Below the pieces are notes generated by a model that saw only the letters and a list, made by a program, of their open reading frames with translations, ran no database searches and had not been told where the DNA came from. From NCBI GenBank assembly GCA_038502055.1, contig JAXRKN010000044.1:4188001-4252000 (forward strand): a stretch of 64,000 nucleotides of DNA, written 5' to 3'. A program made the position numbers and the translations under genes. The DNA is from Tanytarsus gracilentus. Lineage: Eukaryota > Arthropoda > Insecta > Diptera > Chironomidae. Of the stretch, positions 13,001 to 25,854 are shown piece after piece (positions within the stretch are counted from its first letter, which is position 1; each line of letters starts with the position of its first letter).

Positions 13001-16000
13001 GTTAAAAATATTATTAGAAAAATCTCCTTAATTGAGGTCACAATGTCATTAATAATCATCCCACCTATAAATTATCAATTTTTCAGCCTGAGAATGAGAA
13101 AAAACACAATAGCAGTTCGCGGTGACCATCAATTTCACAAGTTGAGATCTTATTGTCGCGATAGATCAACAACCATAATTGGATTTCTTTCATTTCGCTT
13201 AAATGGAAGGAACTGTTGATAATTTTGTATACAACTAGGTGGGTAGGCATGATCATCACATGACAGGTGAAATTTCGAGGCATTCGTCTCCATTATAATC
13301 AATTAGTGATTAAGACGTCTTCGCTCGTCGTTTATTTTAGATCAGGTTAACATCATTGCGGTATTTTTTCTATGATTATTGTACGAAATAAAAAAATCTG
13401 TATGCTGATTAGGTTCATGAGACACGCCACGATTATTAATATTGTTTTGAGTCCGTTAAGGCAAATTAATCACTTCCACGCCGTATTTTTTTTTGTGTTT
13501 CGATTCCCATTTATTGTGTCGGAAAATTTTACGTAATTTTTTCTCCTATTTTTTGGGTGGTTTTGTTGAAAAGCATAGCGAAATTGTGTTTACCGATATT
13601 AAAAATAATTAAACAATCTAATTCCGTTTTATCTCTTTTTTTGTTAATTCAGATGCCGTTCGACGTTCCTTCGCAATCGCAAAGAATTTTACAAAAATAA
13701 ATATTTTTCACTCGCAATTACACGCGAGAGAGCGCAAGTAATTTGAATATATAAAAAAATGAGGCAATAATATTTAATTTTAAAGCGATTACGAACGGTA
13801 GAGATATCAATTAATGTTATTCTGTAGTCATTTTGGTATTTTAGTGGAAACTATAATGAGCGTTTTGTTTGTTTGATGGATAATTAAGCGAATCATAAAG
13901 TCAACATTTGAAATAATGTTTTTTAATAATTTTAGAGGTAAAATATCAGCGATGGGAGAGGAGAGATAAGGTGTAGTACGAGGGGTGAAATGGAGGAATT
14001 TATAAAAATGTTTAAAAAATTTAAATTTAAAATCCAAAATTTTTTTTAAAAAATTCAAGAATTTAAATTTTTTTTAACAATTTCTAAAAACCATAAATTT
14101 TTTCAAATATTTCTCTTGAGACCTCGCCGACCCCCTCTAACTTCAATACCCGAATGAATTTAATAATGTTAGACTCATTTTGTCGTCGCTATTCTCTATC
14201 AGATGCTTATCTCGATGATAATTTTAACGCCTCTGTGATAGTTTTAAGTGATCTTACAAATCGGAGAGACACAACGGCATGTGAAAATATCATTAAAACA
14301 ATTAAATAAAAATTAAACTTTCCCAAAACAAAAAAAAAGTGGGAAAGAGAAATAAAAATAATTAGCTGGTGTATGGTGAAGGAGTTTTGTGAGTGTTAAA
14401 AAAATTAAGCTCATTTTCCTTATCGTTTAATTGCCATCTCCGAGCGGCGTAGAAAATTGTGAGCTGAGCTTTGTTTTGGGGGAAAAAAATTTCTAATTTT
14501 CATTCAAAAAAGCCGTTTCGGAGTTAATGAGTTGTGTGAGCACATTTTGATGCTGAGCAATGAAATTAAATCGTCGTTATAATCGACACCATAAAGTTTT
14601 AGGGGTCGTTAAGAGAAAATAAAATCAATCCATGAGTTTAATGCGAATTTAATTAAAGTGCCAATCATTGAGCGGGAATATCGTTAAAATTAAAGCGCCA
14701 ATTTGCCTCGAATCGTCATAAATTGCAATTAAATTACGAGCGTTCGTTATTGCGCAGGAAAAAAAATATAAAATTCATCCAATTTTGGAATTTGTTCAGA
14801 ATTGAACTCATTAATTTTAATTATTTTTCAAGCACCCCAGAAAAAAATATCCAATGAGAAAATAAAAAAATATTTCGCTTGCATTTGTATGAAATTTATG
14901 ACTTCATAATCTCGCATGAGAATGTATTTGATGTGCGTATGTACACGGATTGAGGCATGGGTGGAGCTTATGTTCGAATTTGTGTCCGAAAAGGCAAGAG
15001 ACACATGTAGGCATGGTGTGCTAGCTGCTATTTGAGTCAATTATTCCTAATTTCATTTGACTAATCGAAGTTAATTTGGTTAATTAAGGGAAAATATCAA
15101 TTTCCATAACTGCTCCGAGCGGGTAGTTCAGTTAATTGAATTAATGGAAGGAGAGCTAAAATGCCACAACAATTATTCTCCCTTGGGTGTTTAAATAATC
15201 GATATTCAGTGACTAGTTCACGATGTTCGTGCGGACTTCAAAAAAATAAAATCAACATTGATAATTTGAGTAATACGAAAAAAATTAAATTACTAAATTT
15301 AATTTCGTTTCCAGCCACTTAGAATTTAAAATTTAATTTTTCCTATTTTTTTAAATCCATTATATATATTTCAAACCTACTAAAAATTTAAAATAAGCCG
15401 TTAAATTTTCCTCACTTCCAATTATCGTTCGTTGCCATAAAACTCGCATTTTTTTCGATCAATAAACGACGCACAAAAAAAACTTGACAGACGGCTTGAA
15501 AAATCAATTAAATGTCGGTATCGCGACCACTGTAAAAAAATTATTAATTTAATTGTGCTATCAGCGTTGTTTAGTTGACATTCAATTGAATGATTGACAA
15601 ATGGAACAAGCTAATTGAATTAATTGCTGATGAAGGTTCTCACTGATGTTGTGCTATCTTGTCATGTGTCAGTTTAACAACTTTTTTCTTGATAAAAAAA
15701 TTGACGATATCGAACTTGACCAAAATAAAACTTTGTGCCAAATCATTTTTTCGTCACCGTGCGCCAATTTTAAAATAACAATCGCATTTTTCTTATCAGA
15801 CCTCCCCGAGCATGTTGATAAAAACCTAAATTTAATTTTCACCATATTTGGGAATGTCGCACTTTGATTTATGATTCACTTATGTCTCTTGACGTAAGCT
15901 AAAATTATTAATTCCATGATAAACTTCGAAAATTGTCATTTGAATTTAATTTGAAACACGGCACGACAAAAAAGTCTTGATTTATTAGCTTTGAACATTG

Positions 16001-19000
16001 AGACGCCACGTAATGAATGATGAGTGAGTTTATTTTGATAAGAAGAGTTTTTGTGGGTTCAAATAAGGATAAAGAAGTGTTATTTGGAATTCATATTGTA
16101 CAAGTGAGTCAGATATTTGTCCTAACTGAAAATAAAATCCTACAATTCAACAAGTTCAAGAATTCAAACCCATTAACAATCATTCCAACTCAATTACCTC
16201 AATCTCTTTCACTCTCATTAAGAGTTCAAACTCTCTCGCCCTCTTAAACAAACCCCATTGATTTATTGAGTGAAACTCCAACACCTTTTTAAATTAATTT
16301 AATTGCGTACACGTTCGACTAGACGATGTTTAATTAAAACATTTTGATTGCAGCGTCATGATAATTCCCTCCTTCGACTCATTTCCTCTTTACATGTGCA
16401 TAAATCTAAATGAAAACTGCACTAGCAACACTTTCGCGTTTTCTAAACGAGCAAATAAAAATGTAATTAGATTTTCCACGCGTTTTCATTTTTTAATGTC
16501 TGTATACTTGAAACCGCTAATTACATTCTGCACTTTTCTGCAATTGACTTCTGTTAGATGATTATCCGACTGCGAAAAATTATTGCAAATTACTGAAGAA
16601 AAAATACGAGGTGCAATAATTTAAATTAGAGCTCAGGCAATTGTAGTTTAATTAACACGCCGTGGCCGAATGAGAACAGGAAACGGTCGGTGATTTATGT
16701 TTTTGGTATATTGGGAGGATTCTCTCATTTTTCGCAGATCGCACTTCTAAGAAAGCAGTTGGAATTGATGGGTTATTCCGCCCACTTTTAATTTTATTGA
16801 GAGCAAGGTTGGAAATTTTTATTTGAGAAAATTTTATTTTAAAATGTAAACAAATAATTTTTTTGAATTCGTAATTTCAGACCTCGCATATCTAAATCCC
16901 AAAAAAAAATGCAAGATCTTCATAATTTTAATACCCATTCTATAATTAAATGAGCTTTTTCTTTAATTAAGCGGATGAGCTCACAGCATGACACTCGCAG
17001 TGGTTAATCTCATTGGAAAGAATGATGCAAAAAAATTGTTGTTTTGAGAATCGTGAAGGCCAATAATCAATTAGTCATAATTTTATGATTGAAATGATTA
17101 ATTATTCAATTATGTTTGTGTGGCTGTACATGCGTTCATGATTCCTTCAACTACCCATGAAAGTAATTCATTATCCGAACGTATATCCAATTTCCAATTT
17201 TTAAGAAACAATTTTGACAGTTAGCAATTAGCCTCGAAGGAAGTTTCACATAATTAATTTCTCTTTGTGTGTTGGAGTGAATTGCTCATAAATCCATCAT
17301 CCTCTCTTTCTCGCAGCAGTAATGACGTCACTTATCAACATCATCGTGGTTCATTGGATTTAAAATGAGAGAAAAAGAGCATGACTTAAATTACATTAAC
17401 ACAGAGAGACAAGTTCGAATATTACTTTTACTCCGCACTGATGATGCTCACTTAACTTACTTACTTGCGGAGCAATTATCGATGATTAATCATCCTAGTG
17501 TTATCTCCTTTCTGTCTTTCACATGTCATAACTACATAAATTAGAGTTTCGGCCAGAAAGCCATAAATCATGTGTTAAAAGATTTTTGGAGCAGTTTTTT
17601 TTCGTGATCTAACAAATCCGAGCCTTAATTGATTTTTGCCATAATTATGGTTTGAAGAAATCTAATTATTTTTTTTTGAAACAGTCATTAGAAAAAAATT
17701 AATAAATTTTTAATTTCAATCGAGCGGTTTGTTATTTTTTTTAAATTAATCCACGATTAAATCACTTCTTATCTTATAAATCACTCCATAATTATTTAAT
17801 TAATTCTATTACATGAGAAATATTAATAACCATTTTATGGCCATGCGGCGTCTCCTTTGAGGCAACAAAAGGAAGAAAGACCACCAAAGTTATGATATCA
17901 AATGATGAAGAAATAGAAACGATCATGCTGCTGCTATTAAATCTTGTGTCTCTCTCGCTTTCTTAGATAGTTCCGAAAAGGTAAAAGTCAATTATTATGT
18001 CGGAAGCAATTTCGTGATGATCATCGAGGAGTTTTTGATTAAATTCACGAAATTATTTAATAATTGAATTTCGTCGCAATGAATAGGAGAAAAAAGTTCG
18101 AAGCTCTTTGAGGCATTCGAAGTCATGATCACACTGTCGAGTAAAAGTAATTTCTCAATTTCATTTTCAGCTTTGTAATGAATTTGTGTCACGATTTTTC
18201 AATGATTTGCTTCCTCTTTGTGGCTAACGGTGATGATGCTGAGGATTTTTATGGCTGGTGAACACGTGAGTGGATGATAAAAAAATTCAATTATATTTTT
18301 AAGGAAGTTTCCTGGAAAAGTCAATTAATTTTTGGATTGAAATGTAAACAAGTAAAAAAATATTCCATTCAGAAATGTTGCAAAAAAGTATCACAATATG
18401 TATCGATGAGAGGGATCATAAAAGTCACAATAGCAGCAGCATCAAGCGAGGGATTTAAATTAAATATTAACAGAAAATAAATCAGCAATGGAATAACGAT
18501 CGTTTGTTTGGTTTTCTTAAGCCTCATCCTCGTTATTTCTCTTCGCTCTCTCATTCCTTCCATATACTCATTTTATTCGGTAATTTAATGACACGGTTGA
18601 AAGATTTCTTCTCTCCTTTTTTCCATTCTCCTCAATTTGTAAATTTATTTGTTTTATTTTTATTTAATCAACTCGAACTTCGAATGATGATTTTTGAAAA
18701 ATTGCTTACAATTTTTTATTTTAAAATTGAATTTTATTCTTCCCCAAAAAAATGTGCATGAGATGAGAATTTTCTTAATGAAGCCAGCAGACATTCACTA
18801 TTTCATTCATTTCCGTTTTATCCACAATTTAATTTGGTTATACGATCGTGCATGATGCACACATGAACGCATAAATATGCATCGCATTCACCGTCCATCA
18901 ACTCGAAATTTACATAAATCAAAAATTAATTAAAATTAATAAACTTTAATTTCCAATTTTCATTCATCGCGGAGCATAACGAAGGTATAAAGCGAGAAAG

Positions 19001-19932
19001 GGAAGGAAGAGAAAAACAATCAAGCCACAAAACAACAAAATGAAATTAATTTTTAATAATTTTTTTACTCTGTCGAAAAAAAAATTGCTAAAGTCGGAGT
19101 GGCCGAATGGAGAGAGAAGAAGAACTTTTTTTGGTGAAGCTCAAATGAGAGAATGTTGAAGGCTCAACTCATAAAATAAATTTCAATTAACTTGTTTCAT
19201 TAATACACAATGGAAAGCTATATGACCGAAAGGTAATAATATGCCGAGTTGAGAGCATGCTGAAGCATGATAGCGTGGCTTTTACTAAATTAATTAAAGA
19301 AGAAATTTTTTTTTGCCAAATATTTTTTTTAGAATTTTTAAACAAAATTATTATTTATTGATTCAAAAATTTAACGGAACACTAATTTTTTTTTCACCTC
19401 AAAGAACCACGCTAAATTCACAAATTACAGCGTTGATTTTTTGATACTTTGGCAGCAATAATAACCACAGAGGCGATGGAACGAGAAAAAGAAGGAATCG
19501 AGAAGAAATCCATCATGAGTCGCTCATAAATTTAAGTAACAAGCAAAAATATTTCATTGTTTTACGAGATGCGCAGGAGTTGAGGATACACAAGAAAAAA
19601 GGTGTCTTTAATATCCTTCAATTATCGAATGAACAGTGCCCCAAAGCCCTGGCCTCAATGTGAAATCCTCCTCAATCGATAATTAATTATTGATTGCAGC
19701 TAATGGTTTTTTTGTGCATGAACCTTTTTTTCTACGTGAAGCTAATTCATTAGCTGATCAGGAAACGATGTTTAAGAGAGTTTGAAAGTGCACAATCGGC
19801 AGATGGCAAATATCAACATCCTTTTTTACGCGAATCGATCGTGTGCTCACAGTTAATTTTGTTTTATTGCCGTCTTTTTATATAATGTCCAAGGGCGGAA
19901 GTTTGTTGTAAATTTGAAAAAATAAATTCACA
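10017..19932. other. Intergenic, AT-rich, no supported gene
   Basis: I found no open frame that looks like protein: the frames here are short, low in complexity and match no family I know. The sequence is a mosaic of A/T runs. Similar degenerate blocks of about 100-200 bp recur, rich in TTTAAAATT, and several end in a short C-containing tag such as TTTCAGACCTCGC (near 12,345 and 16,875). No tRNA or rRNA was recognised. Two TAATTGAATTA palindromes (about 15,131 and 15,613) match the paired-class homeodomain P3 form, but such words are expected by chance in DNA this AT-rich. Confidence 0.6.
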
Positions 19933-19934
19933 TA

Positions 19935-20847
19935 GGGTGGACGCTTGTTATTCGGGTAAATTGAATGAAGATAATAAATCATGAAATTTCTCTTACTTGG
20001 CACTGCTGATCATGCAATATCAATACCTCGTTAGATTCGCAAAAGACACAGCTTTATTTTGAGACTGACTTTAAATTTTTTACTGGTCTCCTTCATGCTT
20101 AAAAATTAATTCAAAACCTTGCTGGTAATTCCGGAGTGAATGCTTATAATTCCGGAGTAAATTTTAAAAATTCGATTTAAAATCAAATTTTGATAAAATC
20201 TTCATGCTTTCTTGAGTGAGGTGATTAAGTATGAAGAGATTGATATTTTTGGGATTTCAATGTCTGGCAAGTGCAAGCAGTGCTTCCAACAACCTCCAAA
20301 ATCCCTTTTTTAATGACTCTTTTGCAATTTTTTACGATCAATAGTAGATGTAATAAGAGCTTAATCACTTCAGAGGCCACTTAAGAATAGAACTCAATAC
20401 TCACCCCAAAAAAAAATATTAAAAAAATTTTTTTTTTTTTTTTTTTTAAATTTTTTTTGGAAAAAAAAAATTTTAAATTTTTTTGGTTTTTGTATTTTTT
20501 TTTTAATGGGGTATTTTATTTTGGTTTTTTCGGGGGAAAATTTTTTCTTCGGGGGGAAAATTTTCCCCCGGGAAAAAAGATGCCGGGAGAACAAGGTTTT
20601 GTCTTTTATTTTTTAAACTGAACTGCCACAAACGAGTCACGTCCACGATTTTTTTATGTTATTTTTTCATTCATTTTGATTTTATCCCAAAAAAAAAAAT
20701 TAAAAAAAAAAATTCATTCCCCAAAAAAAAAAAAAAATCCCCAAAAAAAAAAAAAAACCCCCCCCAAAAAATAAAAAAAAAAAAAAAAAAAATTTAAAAA
20801 AACATTTTAAAAAAAAAAAAATTTATATAAAAAATTAAAAAAAAACC

Positions 20848-20882
<35 letters not shown>

Positions 20883-21126
20883 ATTTAATTGATGAAAATT
20901 GACATGATAAATGAAGAGGATTTTTGTATGGAGAAAATTAAAACGTGCTTTTCATGGCCAAAGGAAGTCTTAAAGTCATTGATTTATTTTACAAAATTGT
21001 CGCGCATGACAGTACCTTCAAACTTTAAGTCAAGTGTCAAGGTGTAAAATGCTTTGTTTGTAAAATATTGACGCATTTAATTTTACTCCGGAATTATAAG
21101 CACTCCGGAATAACAAGCGTCCACCC
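19935..21126. mobile_element. Non-autonomous inverted-repeat DNA element with TA flanks
   Basis: The left end GGGTGGACGCTTGTTATTC is repeated in inverted form at the right end (GAATAACAAGCGTCCACCC, with one extra base in the next stretch). Both ends abut TA (19,933-19,934 and 21,127-21,128), as expected of Tc1/mariner-type insertion. A subterminal module with two ATTCCGGAGT units, near 20,128-20,162, recurs inverted at about 21,078-21,113. No transposase frame is visible; length is about 1.19 kb. The centre is the homopolymer stretch described separately. Superfamily is inferred from the TA target only. Confidence 0.7.
20400..20880. repeat. Homopolymer-rich low-complexity core
   Basis: Long runs of A, T, C and G alternate (for example runs of more than 15 A next to CCCC, and GGGGG next to AAAATTTT) inside the inverted-repeat element. 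Such stacked homopolymers are unlike anything else in the window and look like a poorly resolved consensus, though a real A/T-rich spacer underneath is likely. Open frames across it should be ignored. Confidence 0.7.
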
Positions 21127-21128
21127 TA

Positions 21129-23559
21129 ATTTAAATTTAACAAAAACGTTAAAATTTCACTTCAGACCTCACCTTAAATTTTTGATCGCCCTCCAATTGT
21201 TTTTCACATGCGCATAGTAAATTGAAAAATTAAATATTTTTTTTTCGAGTAATTAAAGCTAATCAAGTTATAGACATTTGGGAAGAGAGAAAGGCAATAA
21301 AGGTTGATTACGGAGGGTTTTTTATTGCTCCCTCTCATTTTGTCGAATATTTTACGAGGCCACGGCAATTTACCAACAACAAACTGTTACTCCAAGAAGT
21401 TTGTTTTAAGTGACCATCTTTCTTCCTTATTCGGCACTTTTTACTTCGTTTTATGATTCACAGCGCGTCAGAGAAAAATTTATGATCATCCTCCATTCCC
21501 TCGTAATAAATTAATCATAATTCCTTTATGACTTTAATGCAATGAAAATCTAAATTCTCGAAAATAGACATTTCATAATTGGTTTTGTTAGTTTCTAAAC
21601 GACTCGACGATGAAATAATTATCATAAATTGATGGAGATGAGTATTTAGGTGCCGTTTGAGGTGGGTTGGAGGGAAAATTTGGTAAATCCGGAACTTTTA
21701 AAATTCTAAGAGATATTTTTTTAATATTAAAATTATTTTTTAATCTGATTTAATGATTAATTTTGAAATATTTTAATTCGAGGAATATTTTTCATACCTA
21801 AAAAGTGATATTTTAAAAAATACGTTAAATTTTCCTAAATGTGACCACAACTAATTTTCACTCCGATTCCACCGAACCTGAGTGAGTTTGCTGAGTGCTA
21901 AACATACAAATCGAATCAACTCGAGATATGTGTAGGCTGATAAACAAACGCCATCATCAGCTTTTATTGACCACATTCGAGATCGATCCAATAAATATTC
22001 TCATTATGAAAGACTCTCAGTAAATGAAAATTGCTTGTATGTTTATAAAAAAGGAATTTTATTGCCATTACGATAATTAAAAGGAAAGATGATGGGTCCA
22101 CAGAGAAATTATATTAGGCGCGTATATAAAATATGAATTTTAACCCTATGTAGAGGTAAAATTTTAATCGAGAGCTAACGAAATCGCCACATGACGCCGC
22201 GCGATAATCTAATTTGACTCGGAGGGTATTTCTTTGAATCTCTGCCGCCACTGGCTAATCACCTGTTGTCTTTATCGAATATTTATTAACTCGATTTTTT
22301 TTTCGGGAGAAATCAGCAAATAAAAAATCTTCATGCGTCGACTTTTTGATTATTCATAAAAAAATTTATTCAACAAAAAGTAAATTTTTAATTTTTGCGC
22401 CATCAAATTTTCGATTTTAATGACAAACGGAAAGCATTTATAATAACTTTATAGTGCAAATCACTGTAATTAAGTAGAGATTAGGATTTTTTCGAGGCGA
22501 GGGGATTTTAATTGGATTATCTCGCGATCACGATCTGTGATGATTTCATTCAGACAAATATTTTCGGTCATAATGTGAAGCTTTATGGGATGGATTTTAA
22601 TTTCTTGAAGTTATCCAAAAAAATACATGAATGAAAATTAATTTGAGAGAATCAAATCTGGCAGGTTGTTTGAGGTTTTAAATATTTTTTAATCAATTTG
22701 TTTTAAAACTCTGAAAAACTTAAATTTAAATTTTTACCTCAAAATTTAATATTTTCTAGAGCAGTTAAAATTTTCTGGATGATTTAATATTTTTTTATTC
22801 GTTCAATCACGCAACTTAAGGACGTTCCCTCCTCTATAATGAACATCCAAACGAACACAATGATTTAATTTACCAAACAATCATTATAGTGAGGCAATAA
22901 ATCACGGCAAGATCTAAATTAAATTACGCAAACCGTCATTAGACGACCTATTGATTCCACATTCGGCTTTATGATGGAAGTGCGCGCAAATTCTACATTG
23001 TGAAAATAGAATAAAACACGAAGCGAATGTTCTATAAATCGATGACAATGTGGCATGAAATTGACTCATGATTTATTGAAGATTTCATCATTCATTCGCC
23101 ATGCGATCGACATTTAATGGATTTTTTAGACTCTACAAAAGCACTGACATGTGCTGAAAATTGAATTTAAACTCGAAGTTTCAATTTCTCTTCATTTCCG
23201 ACAGTATAAAATGCTTCGCATTAGAGTCAATTCATATTTAATTTGCTGAGTCGCTATTGAAATTTATTTCAGCTCTTTTTTTTTGCGCGCAATGAAGGGA
23301 AAATGTTTTGAGTCTATTGAAGTCGACTATTTTATGATTAAATTACTTCCTTCGCAGTTTCGCACTAGTTTTTAATGCCTTTATACAGCGGTAAAGTTTA
23401 ATCAACTGTCAACTCTTTCCTTCGTTCAGAGTTTCGATTAAAATTCTGTCAGTGCACTTCAGAATTAGTTTTAGGAATTTATGCGAGTGTTAATAAAATG
23501 TTGAATTTTAAAATCAATAGGATTTTTTTTATCTCAGTCAACTTTGAATTTTTTTCATC
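21129..23559. other. Intergenic, AT-rich, no supported gene
   Basis: No coding, RNA or well-bounded repeat structure was recognised. The sequence resembles the previous intergenic stretch, including an AT-rich block with TTAAATTTTCC near 21,820-21,835. Confidence 0.55.
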
Positions 23560-23782
23560 TTATTCGTCATTCAACTTTCATCTAATCTCGAGTTAAGACG
23601 GAAAATTTAAAAATCCTTAAAAATGATCAATTTACATACAGATTGTAGTTTGGCTGCTGAAGGAAAAATCATTCAAGCACACAAACTAATTCTGTCAATT
23701 GCCTCACCATTCTTTATGGATCTTTTCAATGCTAATCCTGGTTTTAGCGGTGTTTTCATCATTCCTGGCATTTCAAATTTGG

Positions 23783-24857
23783 GGGTGTTGGTCACGAAAG
23801 TGTGGATTATTACACGTAAAAATCGGCTAAATAATCCACACTTTTCCAAGGAATTCTATGGATAAATCCGCAAAATTTTAAATTGCACGGAAAAATCCAA
23901 GATAAAAATCAAGGATTTGCATGGAATTTAAAATCCAAGGAGTTTTCATAGAACAAAAATCTTGGAATTTCGCGGAATTTTAAAGTGCACGGAAAAATCC
24001 ACAGACAATAATCCACGGATTTGCATGGAATTTAAAATCTGAGGATTTTTTATAGAGTTTTTATATTTAAAAATCAGGTAGTATCACTTAGTTCATATAG
24101 TAAATGATTTGCGATATTTAATTTTTAGGAAAAATTAAAATTAATCCCGAAATAAAACTTTTTGTAAAAGTTAAAGATCAAATTAAAAGAAGTTTTATCA
24201 TCACTCTTATCTTTCCGGCACTGTTATAGCTTAATAACCATCCGACTGAGCTATCCTAACGATAAGCGAAGCGCGATCGTTAGGTTAGCGAGGGAGTGAA
24301 CTGTATGAGCGTTCGGGGGCCCCTTGGGGGGCGGACGCGATTAACACAGGAGGGGTTTGGGGGGCGCCTGGACGCCCCTCCAAAATGATATATTGATTCA
24401 ATAAATCAAAGTACTTAGTCAATCAAATCACTTGCCTATACTCCTCAAAACTAATTTTCCCAAACGATTTCCTTTTAAAAAAGTTTTATTTAGGGATTAA
24501 TTTTAATTTTTCTAACAATTGAAATGTCGCAAATAATTTTTTATATGAACTAAGTGATTATTCCTGATTTTTGACATACAAAAACTCTATAAAAAATTCC
24601 TCAGATTTTAAATTCGATGCAAATCCTTAGATTTTTGTCCGTGGATTTTCCCGTGCATTTGAAATTCCGCGAAATTCAAGGATTTTTGTTCTATGGAAAA
24701 TTCCTCAGATTTTAAATTCCATGAAATCCTTGGATTTTTGTCTGTGGATTGTTCCGTGTACTTTGAAATTTCGCGGATTTTATTTATCTATGAATTTCTC
24801 CATGAAAAATTCCATAGAATTCTATGAAAAAATCCACACTTTGCGTGACCTATAATC
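23783..24857. mobile_element. Foldback-type DNA transposon with 9-bp target duplication
   Basis: The element is about 1,075 bp, flanked by CAAATTTGG (23,774-23,782 and 24,858-24,866). The ends share GGTCACG(C)AAAGTGTGGATT in inverted orientation. The two arms are inverted copies over roughly 450-500 bp and include repeated subunits (motifs such as GCACGGAAAAATCCA and GGAATTTAAAATC). Between them is a GC-rich core (about 24,225-24,400) quite unlike the AT-rich arms. No transposase is present. A 9-bp duplication is typical of Mutator-like elements, but the superfamily is uncertain. It is inserted in a BTB coding block. Confidence 0.8.
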
Positions 24858-24992
24858 CAAATTTGGAACTTCGCATGGTCTTGTGTTACATCTACACTGG
24901 ATACGTCAACATTCATCCATCACATGTCGACAGATTCATTTCCATTTTGACATTTTTCGGTGTCGATATCAGAACCCAGCAAGATTACCAGG

Positions 24993-25854
24993 CACAGTGA
25001 GAAAAATAATGGGTCAAAACGGCCAAATGTCTCAAAATCAATATCCTATTTTGCCTATGAAAAGGTATATAAAATTAAAGCTTGTGTGTTGCTCTATAAC
25101 AATCACAAATAACTTCACGATTTAAGTGAAACGCTCTCCGTAAATAAGCTCCAAAGATGACCCCTCTAAAAGTTCTAAAAAATTATTTAATTTTTTTAAT
25201 GCAAAACTTGAACCTAAGATTGATATTTTTGATTTTCTTATTAAAACAGCATAAAGAATTTTTTAAATTGAAAATAGTATCCACATCTTTATCGGAAGTG
25301 CCTTTAAAGTGTACCTAAACTTTCCCGATTTAAATGCTCTCCACACTTAGTAGAACTCTGCGGAACTCTAAACGGCATATGGGAATTTATAGACTGATAC
25401 TTAAATATCAAGACCCAACTAGTTTGGTTTGCATATTTTTGCCTATTTGCTTGATATTTGAAAAATAAAGTGAACCTTATTTCTATGATTTTGTATGAAG
25501 ATTACAATAAATAAGATTTCAATATAAAGTAACCTTTGGAAAAAAGGATCATAATGGAAACTTTTGGCCCTATATAAATTCAATGAGGTTTTTAATTGGA
25601 ACTGATTCATAAAATCAACATAAATACCATCTTGAATCATCTTTCAAATCTAATAATCTAGTTATGATGAAGTATAGAGCCACAATTTAATTTTAGTGCA
25701 TTGACTATGAATTAAGTTTAAGGAGTTAAAACAGGACCCAAAATTATATTTACACCTTTAGCGATAATTATTATCAGTTACTGAAGCTTCAAATGTTAAT
25801 TTGAGTCAATTTTGAGACTGATGGCCGATTTTGAGTATTAGATTTCCCACTGTG
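24993..25854. mobile_element. Transib-like non-autonomous element with CACAGTG termini
   Basis: The element is 862 bp. Both ends begin CACAGTG read inward, and the similarity continues for about 50 bp with a shared CGGCCA and GTCTCAAAAT. It is flanked by CCAGG at 24,988-24,992 and 25,855-25,859, a GC-rich 5-bp duplication. CACAGTG ends with a GC-rich 5-bp duplication are characteristic of Transib transposons, relatives of RAG1. No transposase frame is present. Removing the element and one CCAGG restores the BTB frame (DYQ followed by DDPMDG). Confidence 0.7.

Noticed and set aside
15131..15623. Two TAATTGAATTA palindromes as aristaless autoregulatory sites
   Set aside because: Several such words are expected by chance in 35 kb of this composition.
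20394..20594. Lys/Phe-rich open frame on -
   Set aside because: It is a translation of homopolymer runs in a poorly resolved stretch.
24231..24300. A true tRNA gene on - at the A-box in the foldback core
   Set aside because: No B-box or cloverleaf follows the A-box; it is only a tRNA-like word.
24993..25854. The second BTB interruption as a normal intron (GTGAG donor, CCAG acceptor)
   Set aside because: Splicing at those sites would shift the frame. The inverted CACAGTG ends and CCAGG duplication explain the gap better and restore the frame exactly.
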